Shown here piece by piece: positions 51,800-64,000 of a stretch of DNA of 64,000 nucleotides (the stretch's first letter is position 1; every line of letters starts with the position of its first letter). Made by a program: the position numbers and the translations under genes. This DNA is from Mytilus edulis (taxonomy: Eukaryota > Mollusca > Bivalvia > Mytilida > Mytilidae), in contig NC_092354.1 of assembly GCF_963676685.1 (NCBI RefSeq), positions 38,224,193 through 38,288,192 on the forward strand. Direction: 5' to 3'. The notes beneath the pieces are model-generated. The model was not told the DNA's origin. It saw nothing but the letters and a program-made list of their open reading frames with translations, and made no database searches.

Positions 51800-54450
51800 C
51801 ATGATTTTTTTAAAAACATTGTTTCATGCTAAAAGTAATCCATATAAGTATAAGTTTTAATTGGTAAACCGACGTTGTTAAAAGAAAATGTTAGACGCCG
51901 TGAATACAGCAAGTTAATCATAATACAAGTCGTATATTTACTTACGTTTGAAACGGTTACTTTAGTAGCTGATATACACTGAGGCAAATGACTCGATACA
52001 ACACTCACAAAGTAAAGATTTTTTATTTGCTTTGGCCAAACATATACTCTAAAGATGACGTGTTCTGGTGTACTTTTAAATTGCTTACATAGGGATTCTC
52101 GCGTCATTAAAGGACAACGATTCAGTAAATCTAGCAAATCAATGTATAAATAGAAATGTTTAAACAGCATACGTCAAATTTTACCACAGCTTGGACGATC
52201 ACGTATACATGTACTATTGATAGTTCAACCAACTAAAAGGTTGTTGCCAACAAGGAATGTACTATTCTTCACCAGGGAAAAGTTGGATAGGTGTATTGAA
52301 ATAACCGGGTTATTTTTATTTTCGACTATTGTCTGGACAGAATGATACCAAAAGGTAGGGTGTGTTGTTTTCGTGTAAATACATTGAAGTCTTACGTATA
52401 TTATATATTTGCACACAGTTAATGGAGATTAAGATCTCTTTGGTAGAACAATTTAAAATAACTAGCACACTTTGAGTGGACAAAAATTACGAACTTGACT
52501 GGCTATACAACCGTTGCACGGTTGGTGTGGGAAATGTTAAGAACTGACAAATAAATTCGGGCTCAGACATTTTAATAGCTATAATTAATGGATTTGTTTT
52601 TCTAACATTACGTAATCGATTAATGTTGCCATATTTGTGTTTGAAGCCTTTGCTTACATATATATTTACATATCTTTATTCACAAAGGCTTAAACACGTG
52701 TCTTATGTCTATCTCTAGATTCTAAACTCTGAAAATAGTTGAATGATATCCTTGAAACGTTGAGGATGGTATGCACGTCACCGTGATAGGTAGTTGATTG
52801 CTGAATAAAGGGGACCATTATTGCAAGTGAGGTCTAGATGGAAGCGATAATTTAGTCAGGTTTCACGATGAAATATAACAATTCTCCGAACTAATTTTAT
52901 TTTAAGATTTTATGTGGTAGAAAAATAAGGATATTTGAAAAGATTGCTAATGAGTCAACTATCAGCGAAACTATAGTTGAAACAGTCTTTAGCACAGTTC
53001 ACTTTGCCAAATGAACAGTGAATAAAATTGTTTTTTTTTTATTCAACAACAGTATTGCACACGTTGTTAACAATTACTCCACTGACATAACTATCTTAGT
53101 GAAGGTCCCGGTTTCAGATACAAATAGTTGTATTGCATGTAAATAAAATAGATTATTTTGAAGATGAAAGGGAACATTTCTCATTTTCAGTAGCACTTCA
53201 AATGTCTCCGACGGACGCCCTCTATTTAAGGTGGTACCTTACACTACAGGGAGATAACTCTGTAAAATCAACTAAACGTTTTAATCACGTTCTATTGTTA
53301 AGGAAATATCAAGCTTTTCAATTATCAAAATTAGTGTTTGTCAAACTGCTATATATCCAACCATTTTTTTCCGAGAAGGTAATTGTTTCTTTTTAGAATT
53401 TTTTATATTTTGTTCAAATGGTCAAAGAATATATTTTGTCAAAATGTTTATGAAAATTAAACGAGCAAAATTAATTTTATGCAAGGTGTTGGGTACCACC
53501 TTAATGTTTTACAAGAACATTCATGAACGATTTGCGACATAATTTTCAGCAACAAACAATCGATCAACCAATCTTATTTAACACTAAACTAAACACATGT
53601 ATTTATTCAAAAACCAGTTGTTGGCATGACACGGGTTATGTTCTTCTCATATATGTTATGATGGTATGATACTAAACCCCTAACGGGAAGGATTGTGCCT
53701 GATATTCATCTGATGAAGATATAATCTTTCAATCAGTCTAATTGATCTGGAGCTGGCATGTCAGATAACTGCTAGTAGTCAGTTGTTATTTAGGTATTAT
53801 TGTCATTTTGTTTTTTTTTCTTTGGTTACATCTTCTGACATCAGACTCGGACTTGAACTGAATTTTAATGTGCGTATTGTTATGCGTTTACTTTTCTACA
53901 TTGGCTAGAGGTATAAGGGAAGTGTTGAGATATCATAAACATGTTTAAACCTGCCACATTTTTACGCCTGTCCCAAGTAAGAAGCCTCTGGTCTTTCTTA
54001 GTCTGGTATTATTTTTAATTTTAGTTTCTTGTGTACAATTTGGAGTTTAGTATGGCGTTCATTATCATTGAACTAGTATATGTAATTGTTATGGGGCCAG
54101 CTGAAAGACGCCCATTGGTGCGGGAATTGCTCGCTGCATTGGAGACATGTTGGTGACCTTCTGCTGTTGTCTGTTTCTATGGTCGGGTTGTTGTCTTTTT
54201 GACACATTCCCCATTTCCATTCTCAATTTTATTATTGTTAGATCCTTAGAAACTTGCATTCAAGAACATTTTTTCCGATCTATTATTTTTTTTTCGATTT
54301 AAAATAGCTACATTGACTTTGTCAATATTTAAAACAAGTGTTAAGTGTATATAATATGTTAAGGTTTTCAATGATGGTGTTGGAACTGATTGGGATATTT
54401 GAATGAGTTCCTTATAAATATGGTGTGCTACTATTTAGGCGTTAATATGC
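51800..54450 (+). repeat. Direct duplication block R1
   Basis: It aligns in the same orientation with 58920-63440. Pairs include 51930-52270 with 58925-59330, 52730-52960 with 60200-60430, 53020-53400 with 60500-60880 and 61000-61330, and 53578-54235 with 62573-63211. Confidence 0.8.
53578..54235 (+). mobile_element. Penelope-like 3' tail insertion, copy in R1
   Basis: It begins about where the RT stop codon lies in the source element (ACTAAACTAAACACATG) and ends CATTCTCAATTTTATTAT. The uninterrupted site is at 26755-26765 in the left arm (minus strand CAATCTTAT then TGTTAG). It is a 5'-truncated insertion of 658 bases. Confidence 0.75.
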
Positions 54451-55084
54451 TTTTATGATATTGTATTTCTATGTTCGACATTGATGTAGTACAGTCTAAC
54501 AATATGTTATTGTTTTATGTTATACCTTTTTCATGTGATTAATGATTTTAATAAATTGAATTTATAAATTGATTCAGAATGTATATCAACGTACAAAATA
54601 ACAATTGTTTCTTTTCTTGTAGATTGGATTGTTATGTTCGTTACCTGCAGCGGCCTATACAGACAGTGATGATGACGCTTTCTTTTGAATTTATCTTTAA
54701 TAAAATTAAATCTTTGCTGCACACTGTCCGGTTAGGTGATCCACAACAAAGGTGTTGAGAGCTAATTTGGAAAATAATTTATGTTCTTCTGAATTTCCTT
54801 AAAGCTATATAGAACATAACACCATTTTTGCTGCTACTATTTTATTTTGAGTAGCCCACATGTAGACCTGGATTTACATACCCTTCCGGAGCACAAGAGA
54901 TCATGCAAACTTTTCGTAGGGGTTCGTGTATTTTACATTGTATTATGTGAATAGGTCATACAAAAGCATGCATTGACTCTGATTGGAAACAGTTATTTTT
55001 TTCTGGTATGTATGTTTAAAAATCCAATGTAATCCAAAACAACATTATTGTTTCTATATCATTATCAAAAGTACCAAGAATGAT

Positions 55085-58000
55085 AACTGAGGTTATGTAT
55101 CTCATATTTCACTCTAATTGTATCGCATGTTTCACTCTAACTGTATCGCATGTTTCAATCTACATGTGTCGCAAATCTCACTCTACATGTATAGCATGTT
55201 TCAATCTAAAGGTATTGCATGTTTCAATCGGCATGTATCGCAAATCTCACTCTATATGTATCGCATGTTTCGCTCTACCTCTATTGCATATTTCACTTTA
55301 CATTTATCGCATATTTCAATCTACATGTATCGCATATTTCAATCTACATGTATCGCATGTTTCAATTAACATGTATCGCATGTTTCAATCTACATGTATT
55401 GCATATTTCAATCCACATGTATCACACGTTTCACTCTAACTGTATCGCATGTTTCAATCTACATGTATTGATTGTTTCAATCTACATGGCTCGCATGTTT
55501 CAATCTACATGTATTGCATGTTTCAATCTACATGTATCGCATGTTTCTATCTACATGTATCGCATAATTCAATCTACATGTATCGCATGTTTCACTCTAT
55601 ATGTATTGCTTGTTTTAATCTACATGTATTGCTTGTTTTAATCTACATGTATCGCATATTTCAATCTACATAAATCTCATGTATCAATCTACATATATCG
55701 CATGTTTCAATCTACATGTATCGCAAATCTCACTCTACATGTATTGCATGTTTCACTCTAACTGTATTGCATGTTTCAATCTTCCTGTATTGCTTGTTTC
55801 AATCTACATTTATCGAATGTTTCAATCAACATGTATCACAAATCTCACTATACATGTATCGCATGTTTCAATTTGCATTTATCGCATGTTTCAATCTACA
55901 AGTTTTGTATGTTTCAATCTACATGTATCGTATGTTTCAATCTACATGTATCGCATGTTTCAATCTACATGTATCGCATGTTTCAATGTACATGTATCAC
56001 AAGTTTCACTCTAAATGTATCGCATGTTTCAATGTTCATGTATCACACATTTCACTCTAAATGTTTCGTATGTTTCAATCTACATGTATCGCAAATCTCA
56101 CTTTACATGTATCGCATGTTTTACTCTACATGTATCACATGTTTCACTCTAACTGTATCGCCTGTTTCAATCTACATGTATTTCTTGTTTCAATCTTCAT
56201 GTATCGCATGTTTTAATCTACATGTATCACAAATCTTACTCTTCGTGTATTGCATGTTTCAATCTAAAGGTATAGCATGTTTCACTCTGCATGTATCGCA
56301 AATCTCACTCGACAGGTATCGCATGTATCACTTGACTTCTACCGCATGTTTCAATTTACATTTATCGCATATTTCAATCTACATGTATCGCATGTTTCAA
56401 TTTACTTGTATTGCATGTTTCAATCTTCATGCATTACATGTTCAATGTACATGTATCACACGTTTCAGTCTAACTGTATCGCATGTTTCAATCTACATGT
56501 ATCGCATGTTTCAATCTACATATATTGCATGTTTCAATCTACATGTATCGCATGTTTCACTCTATATGTATTGCTTGTTTCAATCCACATGTATTGCATG
56601 TTTCAATTTACATGTATCGCATGTTTCAATCTACATGTATCGCATGTTTCAATCTACCTGTATCACACGTTTTCCTTAAACTCTATCGCATGTTTCAATC
56701 TACAAGTATCGCAAATCTCACTCTACATGTATTGCATGTTTCACCTTAACTGTATCTAATGATTCGATCTACATGTATCACACGTTTCACTCTTAATGTT
56801 TCGCATGTTTCAATCTACATGTGTGGCAAATATCACTCTACATGTATCGCATGTTTCGCTTTACCTATATCGCACGTTTTAATTTGAACTTATCACATGT
56901 TTTAATCTATATGTATGCATGTTTCAATGTACATGTATCGCATGTTTCAATGTACATGTATCGCATGTTTCAATGTACATGTATCACACGTGTCACTCTT
57001 CACGTATTGCATGTTTCAATCTACATGTATCGCAAATCTCACTCTACATGTATCGCAATCTCACTCTACAAGTATATCGCATGTTTTACTTTAACTGTAT
57101 CTCATGCTTCAATCTAATTGTATTGCTTGTTTCAATCTACATGTATCGCACGTTTCAATCTACATGTATCACAAATCTCGCTCTTCGTGTATCGCATGTT
57201 TCAATCTAAAGGTATTGCATGTTTCACTCTGCATGTATCGCAATCTCACTCTAAAAGTATCGCATTTATCACTTTACCTCTATTGCATGTTTCAATTTCG
57301 ATTATCGCATATTTCAATTTACATGTATCGCATGTTTCAATGTACATGTATTACATGTTCAATCTACATGTAGCACACGGTTCACTCGAACTGAATCGCA
57401 TGTGCCAATCTACATGTATCGCATGTTTCAATCTACCTGTATCACACGTTTCCCTGTAATTCTATCACATGTTTCAATCTACATATATTGCTTGTTCAAT
57501 GTACATGTATCGAATGTTTTAATCTACATGTATCACAGATCTCACTCTACATGTATCGCATGTTTCAATCTAAAGGTATAGCATGTTTTAATCTAAAGGT
57601 ATAGCATGTTTCACTCTGCATGTATCGCAAATCTCACTCTACATGTATCGCATGTTTCGCTCTATCTCTATCGCATGTTTCAATTTGCATGTATCGCATG
57701 TTTCAATCTACATGTTTTGTATGTTTCAATCTACATGTATCGCATGTTTAAATGTAGCTGAATCGCATGTTTAATGTACATGTATCACACGTTTTACTCT
57801 AAATGTATCGCATGTTTCAATCTACATGTATCGCAAATATCACTCTACATGTATTGCATGTTTTACTCTTCATGTATTACATGTTTCACTCTAACTGTAT
57901 CGCATGTTTCGATCTACATGTATTGCTTGTTTCAAATTACATGTATCGCATGTTTCAATTTACATGTATCACAAATCTTACTCTTCATGTATCGCATGTT

Positions 58001-58905
58001 TCAATTTAAAGGTATAGCATGTTTCACTCTGCAGGTATAGCATATTTCACTCTACATTAATCGCATGTTTCGCTCTACCTCTATCGCATGTTTCAATTTG
58101 CATTTATCGTATGGTTCAATCTACATGTTTTGTATGTTTCAATCTACATGTATCGCATGTTTCAATGTACATGTATCGCATGTTTTAATGTACATGTATC
58201 ACACGTTTCACTCTAAATGTATCGCATGTTTCAATCTACATGTATCGCCAATCTCACTCTACATGTATCGCATGTTTTACTCTACATGTATTACATGTTT
58301 CACTCTAACTGTATCGCATGTTTCAATCTACATGTATTACTTATTTCAAATTACATGTATTGCATGTTTCAATCTACATGTATCACAAATCTCACTCTTC
58401 GTGTATCGCATGTTTCAATCTAAAGGTATTGCATGTTTCACTCTGCATGTATCGCAAATCTCACTCTACAGGTATTGCATGTATCACTTTACCTCTATTG
58501 CATGTTTCAATTTACATTTATCGCATATTTCAATCAACATGTATCGCATGTTTCAATTTACATGTATCGCATGTTTCAATGTACATGTATTACATGTTCA
58601 ATCTACATGTATCACATGTTTCACTCTAACTGTATCGCATGTTTCAATCTACATATATTGCTTGTTTCAATTTACATGTATCCCATGTTGCAATCTACAT
58701 GTATCGCATGTTTCACTCTTCGTGTATCGCATGTTTCAATCTACATGTATCGCAAATCTCACTCTACATGTGTCGCATGTTTCACTTTTCATGTATCACA
58801 TGTTTTGCTCTAACTCTATCGCATGTTTCAATTTACATTTATCGCATATTTCAAGTTACATGTAATGCATGTTTCAACCTACATGTATCACATGTATTAC
58901 ATGCT
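55085..58905 (+). repeat. 23-bp minisatellite array, right (inverted relative to the left one)
   Basis: The unit CATGTATCGCATGTTTCAAT plus CTA is the reverse complement of the left unit. About 3.8 kb, roughly 165 units, more diverged than the left array. Frequent subtypes are CGCAAATCTCACTCTACATG and GTTTCACTCTAACTGTAT. Higher-order order is visible, for example the run around 55716-56160 recurring at about 57700-57900 and 58200-58330. Long plus-strand frames (up to about 300 codons) are repeat artefacts. Confidence 0.95.
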
Positions 58906-59837
58906 GTGTACACAGAAAGGTAATCATAATGCAAGTCGTATCTTAACTTATGTTTTTTACGGTCCTAGAGTAGCTGATATGTGTTAAAAGTCTCGATATT
59001 TTACTCGAGCGAGATTTTACACAGTAAAGATTGTTGAACTGCTTTTGCCAAACATATACTCTAAAGATGACGTAGTATTGTGTACTTTTAAATTGCGATA
59101 CACAAGGGTCCTCCTCGCGTACGAAAACAGGAGAAAGAAGTAAACAATGATCATGATGATCAGTTTTATTTTAAAGGAAAACGGTTCAATAAATCTGGCA
59201 AAACAATGTGTAAATAAAAATGTTTAAGCAACATATGTCAACTTTTACCACATCTTTGAAGATAATGTTAACATGTACTATAGATAATCAATTAAAATAG
59301 ATCAACCACCTAAAAGGTTGTTGCCAACAAGGAAGTTACTATTCTTTGTAAGGGAGAACTTAGTTTAATGTAATGAAATAACCGTTTCTTGATTTTTTTT
59401 TCTTTAGTCTGGAAATAAAAATACAAATAAAAAGGTTAGGTTGTGTTGTTTTCATTTAAAGAAATTGAAGTCTTACGTATATTATATATTTTCAAACAAT
59501 TCATCGGTATTTAAGTTCTCTACGGTAGAACAGGTATCAATCAAAGTAATACTCACACTTTGATTGGGTAATGTTAAGACCGACACATGAGTTCGGGCCC
59601 AGACATTTTAATATCTATAACTAATGTCCTTTGGAAAAACGTTTCTAACATTACCTAATGGATGATTGGAAATTTTTATGAAATAAGTAAGGAATTTGCG
59701 TTTGATGCCTAACCTAACACATACATGTACATATCTACATATACTTACACGCTTGAAAACATGACTATGCCTATCTCTTGATTCACTTTACCTTACAATG
59801 CAACACTAAGACTTTGTAAGTTATATTTGTATTCAGC

Positions 59838-59932
59838 GGATCTGGTCGAGTGGTCTAGAGCGCCTGACATGAGGGTAGGCAAATAAGCTATTGTTTATAA
59901 ATGGTGTGAGTTCAAATCCAGTTAACGGACGA
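59838..59932 (+). repeat. tRNA-like sequence, copy 2
   Basis: GGATCTGGTCGAGTGGTCTA, AGCGCCTGACATGAGGGTAG and GAGTTCAAATCC correspond to copy 1 at 51633. The upstream flank GTTATATTT is also shared, so this came with the block duplication. Confidence 0.5.
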
Positions 59933-60440
59933 AAAAAGTTGTAAGCATAAAACCTTATACTAAATAAACATGATAAACACTGTTAGATTTAATTTTTATA
60001 TTTCTAATCAAAATAACTACTTCATAACGTTTTGTCAAGATACAGTCAAACATTGTTTTAAAAGGTCACTCATGGGGTATGTCGGTTTTTCATTTTACCT
60101 TTGGATACTGAACACATTTCTTTTCCCTGCTTCAAGCTAAAAAGACTAGTGTGTTAGAATGTGGTGAAATATTACGGCATTAGTTAAGTGCCCGCTGTAA
60201 AGAGTTGAATAATATCGTGGAAACATTTAGGAGGATCGGCGAGTCACCGTTATGGGTAGTCGATTGCTAAATAGAGGAGACCATTATTGCAAGTGAGGTC
60301 AAGATGGAAGCGATAATTTAGTCAGGTTTCACGAAGATATAACAATTATCCGAACAAATTTTATTTTTTAGATTTTATGTCCTTGAAAAATAAGGATATT
60401 TGAAAAGATTTCTTATGAGTTAACTATCTGCGAAATTATA

Positions 60441-61360
60441 GTTGAAACAGCCCATAACACAGTTCACTTTGCCAAATGAACAGTGTATAAAGAAATAATT
60501 AGGGTTTTTTTCTTCAACAACAGTATAGCACACGTTGTTAACAATTACTCCACTGACATAACTATCTAAGTGAAAGTCCCGGTTTCAGATCCATATAGTT
60601 GTATTGCATGTAAATAACATAGAGTATTTGAAGATGCAAGGGAACATTTTCTCATTTTCAGCAGCACTCCAAATGTCACCGATGGACGCCCTCTATTTAA
60701 GGTGCTACCTTACACTACAGGGAGATAACTCTGTAAAATCATCTAAAAGTTTTAATCACGTTGTATTGTTAAGGAAATATCAAGCTTTTTAATTATCAAA
60801 ATTAGTGTTTGTCAAACTGCTATATACATGATATATCCAACCATTTTTTCCGAGAAAGTAATTGGTTCTTTTTAGAAATTTTTATATTTTTTCCATATAG
60901 TTGAAACAGCCCAAAACACAGTTCACTTTGCCAAATGAACAGTGTATAAAGAAATAATTAGGTTTTTTTTTCTTCAACAACAGTATAGCACACGTTGTTA
61001 ACAATTACTCCACTGACATAACTATCTAAGTGAAAGTCCCGGTTTCAGATCCAAATAGTTGTATTGCATGTAAATAACATAGAGTATTTGAAGATGCAAG
61101 GGAACATTTTCTCATTTTTAGTAGCACTCCAAATGTCTCCGATGGACGCCCTCTATTTAAGGTGCTACCTTACACTACATGGAGATAACTCTGTTAAATC
61201 ATCTAAACGTTTTAATCACGTTGTATTGTTAAGGAAATATCAAGCTTTTTAATTATCAAAATTAGTGTTTGTCAAATTGCTATATATCCAACCATTTTTT
61301 CCGAGAAAGTAATTGGTTCTTTTTAGAAATTTTTATATTTTTTCCAAAGGGTCAAAGTAT
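60441..61360 (+). repeat. 459-bp tandem duplication inside R2
   Basis: GTTGAAACAGCCCA occurs at 60441 and 60900. Both units run through CAACAACAGTATAGCACACG, GGTTTCAGATCCA, GATGGACGCCCTCTATTTAA and CAACCATTTTTTCCGAGAAA with few differences. R1 has a single copy (about 52970-53400). Confidence 0.9.
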
Positions 61361-61416
61361 ATATTTTGTCAAATTTTTATAAAAATTAAACTAGCAAAAT
61401 CAATTTTATGCAAGTA

Positions 61417-62476
61417 CAGTTGGGTTCAGACCAAGCATTACATAAAGTGAACGCAAGTTAACGTGGCGTGCACATATTTCGTTAGTTAACTTTAAATTTC
61501 GCGTTTACTAGTAAACACCCATTTACTTCATTTACGTTAACGCGGTCAAAATAGAAATTTCTAATGTCTACTCGAGTAATCGCGTGTTTACTCTGTGTCC
61601 GTTTAGTCAGTAGTAAACGGCCGTTTGCTACAGATTTCACAAGTTTAACTTTACGTGCAAATAAAAGTAAACGGGCGTTTACTACAGATTTCTCAATTGT
61701 ATTTTTACGTGCACTTTAAACGCGCGTTTACTTTTCGCGTAAACTTATTGTGTATGTTATAAAATAATCGACGTGTGCATTTGTACATTTATTTATGTTG
61801 TTAAAATGACTTTATATTTTACGTATATGAGTTTTGAACCTATACATTCAAAAACACTTTTTATTAGAAATATAAACATTTATTAATTGCAAAAAAATTC
61901 AGTTTCAAAAATTTTCAACAGCAGATTTTTAATGTTTTTCTGTTCAAAATTTACATTTACAAATATCGACTAAATGCCAAAATTGAAAATTGAAAAACTA
62001 TGTGTCATGTAAAACATGTAAAACTAAGTTGTTAAAGTAATTATCCGTCCACGAATGTAAACTGAAAGTCTTGTAGGTTTTACAGTTCCAGAACGAATTT
62101 TCATTTTCTTTTTATATGCAATGATTAATTTTCAATAAATTAATTAAAGAGGTGTCATTTCATAAAATGCAATCGTCAATGTGTTGATCGAACATGGACA
62201 GATGGATATTTTGATGTACCTTATCATGTGATATATTAGGTCAGTGTATCCAGGATACGAGGACAATCTGCGTTAACGCGCGTTTACTACAAACAGTAAA
62301 CGAGCATTTACTTTTTTGATAAAAATAGAAGACACGCCTTTTCGCGAAGTGAACGCGAAAGTAAACGCCCGTTTACTCTAAACAAAATTGGAAGACGCGC
62401 GATTTTCGTGTTAACGCGGATGTAAACGGGATAGTAAACGCCCGTTTACATGTAATGCTTGCTCTGCACCCAACTG
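61417..62476. mobile_element. Non-autonomous DNA transposon (MITE), 1,060 bp, TA target
   Basis: The left end is CAGTTGGGTTCAGA then CCAAGCATTACAT. The right end in reverse is CAGTTGGGTGCAGA then GCAAGCATTACAT: 25 of 27 match. TA flanks both ends (61415-61416, 62477-62478). R1 at about 53480 has the same flanks joined (TTATGCAAGGTGTTGGG), an empty site. Both subterminal zones are packed with GTAAACG/CGTTTAC half-sites, such as AGTAAACGCCCGTTTAC. No ORF of transposase size exists. Confidence 0.85.
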
Positions 62477-62572
62477 TAGGTGTTGGGTACTACCTTAATG
62501 TTTTTACAAGAACATTCATGAACGATTTGCGAAATGATGTTCAACAACCAACAATCGATCAACCAATCTTAT

Positions 62573-63211
62573 TTAACATTAAACTAAACACGTGTATTTA
62601 AAAAACAGTTGTTGGCATGACACGGATTATGTTCTTCTCAAAAATGTTATGATAGTATAATACTAAATCCCTAACGGGAAGGATTGTGCCTGATATTTAT
62701 ATGATGAAGACATTATATTTCAAACAGTTTAATTGAGGTCTGGAGCTGGCATGTCAGATAACTGCTAGTAGTCTGTTGTTATTTATGTATTATTGGCATG
62801 TTGTTTATTTTCTTTGGTTTCATCATCTGACATCAGACTCGGACTTGAACTGAATTTGTCAACGTGCGTATTTTAATGCGTTTACTTTTCTACATTGGCT
62901 AGAGGTATAGGGGAAGGGTTGAGATCTCATAAACATGTTCAAACCTGCCACATTTGTGCGCCTGTCCCAAGTCAGAAGCCTCTAGTCTTTGTTAGTCTTG
63001 CATTATTGGTAGTTTTAGTTTTTTGTGTACGATTTTGAGTTTAGTATGGCGTTACTAATCTAGTATAGATATTTGTTATGGGGCTAGCTGAAGGGTGTGG
63101 GAATTTCTCGCTGCATTGAAGACCTGTTAGTGACCTTCTGCTGGTGTCTGTTCTATAGTCAGGTTGTTGTCTCTTTGAAACATACCCCATTTCCATTCGC
63201 AATTTTATAAG
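62573..63211 (+). mobile_element. Penelope-like 3' tail insertion, copy in R2
   Basis: Same tail, same 5' truncation point (TTAACATTAAACTAAACACG) and same target as 53578-54235, so the insertion predates the R1/R2 duplication. Confidence 0.75.
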
Positions 63212-63624
63212 TGTTAGTTCCTTAGAAACCTGCATTCATGTCAAACAACATTTTTCTCGATCTATTTCGGGTTTTTTTCGATTTAAAATAGATACATGGA
63301 CTTTGTCTATATTGAAAACAAGTGTTAAGTGTATAAACTATATTCAGATTTTCAATGATGGTGTTGAAACTGATTAGGCAATTTGAATGAGTTCCTTATA
63401 AATATGTTGGGCTACTTTTTAGGCGGTTGCTTTTTTCTAAAAGAATTATAAAACCAAATGAGAATCAAAACCACAGTATTGTCTTTATTTTAATCATAAA
63501 TATCAAGAATAATGCTTGAGGTAAGAAATCTAAAAGCCTAAGTTTATCTTCATTATTTCCTTTTCAAAAATAGCACTGTGATTTTGTTAGCATTTAGGTT
63601 CAATCAATCATTGCATAAACTATG

Positions 63625-63790
63625 TGTCAGCACTATACAAATTACAGATAAGGCAGTATTCCATGCATGGAAGCAGATATAGAAAGCTATACGGCCTTCG
63701 AAAATGAGACAAACCCATACCGTAAAGTCAGCTATAAACTACCTTGACATGGAAGATATAAAAACATCCAACTAAGAAAACTAACAGTTG
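63625..63790 (-). repeat. Dispersed mussel repeat fragment
   Basis: GCTATACGGCCTTCGAAAAT, GAGACAAACCCATACCGTAA and GTCAGCTATAAACTACC are diverged words of the family at 40558. The remaining sequence, 63440-64000, shows no gene. Confidence 0.45.
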
Positions 63791-64000
63791 TTTGTCTCGC
63801 AATTGACAATGTCCATATTAAAATTTCAAACATGTGAATACTATATATTTTAAACCTAAGTGACTGAGAGTTTTATAGTAGAAATGAGTATGAACTTTCT
63901 TGGTTATCCAGGGGGGATTTTTAAAAACGACTTCTTCACGATGAAGCAGTGAATATCTTAAACTTCTCCGCTATATGTTTTATGGCGCAAATGAAATTGT

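Larger units (their letters stand above)
52200..59530 (-). repeat. Outer right arm of giant inverted duplication
   Basis: It pairs with 22020-28400 in reverse orientation. It contains the right minisatellite and a retroelement tail that is missing on the left. Confidence 0.85.
58920..63440 (+). repeat. Direct duplication block R2
   Basis: It is the second copy of R1. It differs by an internal 459-bp tandem duplication (60441-61360), a private 1,060-bp MITE (61417-62476) and a stretch at about 59530-60180 with altered order. Confidence 0.8.

Noticed and set aside
55080..58923. Open frames up to about 300 codons on the plus strand
   Set aside because: Same artefact in the inverted right minisatellite.
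60604..61252. Two near-identical 62-codon frames (also at 53133)
   Set aside because: They recur only because the region is duplicated; substitutions and frame ends between copies show no protein constraint.

Overview
The window looks like nuclear DNA of a marine bivalve, most probably a mussel (Mytilus-like). The evidence is split, intron-rich genes with GT/AG borders, an animal GH9 cellulase, Penelope-type reverse transcriptase, and repeat families I recognise as abundant in mussels, including units carrying a hammerhead-ribozyme motif. Nothing is bacterial: there are no operons, and most long ORFs are either single exons with intron run-in or tandem-repeat artefacts. The species call is inference.

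Region by region. (1) 1-6.4 kb, + strand: the last eight exons of a secreted cysteine-rich gene (two lustrin-type Cys modules, three antistasin-like modules, a Pro-rich linker, a terminal WAP domain). Most exons are phase 1-1. Intron 2 holds about ten decayed 79-bp copies of an exon 3'-half plus its splice donor. (2) 6.4-8.9 kb: dispersed repeats. (3) 8.9-16.8 kb, - strand: a complete ten-exon GH9 endoglucanase with signal peptide and CBM2-like module, about 570 aa, with all catalytic residues visible. (4) 17.3-22 kb: a MITE and three diverged tandem copies of a 1-1.6 kb non-coding segment. (5) 22-59.5 kb: a very large imperfect inverted duplication. Its outer arms (22.0-28.4 and 52.2-59.5 kb) each carry a 23-bp minisatellite of over 3 kb in opposite orientation. 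Its inner arms (29.5-34.9 and 42.8-49.8 kb) each carry the first exons of a leucine-rich-repeat gene, tail to tail. Both LRR copies are damaged, at different places. The unpaired centre holds three more LRR-type exons and a decayed Penelope-like reverse transcriptase. (6) 51.8-54.4 and 58.9-63.4 kb: a direct duplication flanking the right minisatellite. Shared and private insertions (a retroelement 3' tail and a 1,060-bp MITE with a matching empty site) allow the events to be ordered.

The only apparently functional protein genes are the antistasin/WAP gene (its 5' end is outside the window) and the cellulase. The most unusual content is the palindrome with its mirrored minisatellites, the many hammerhead-ribozyme copies (one with a complete core at 30685-30728), and the record of staged duplication and insertion.
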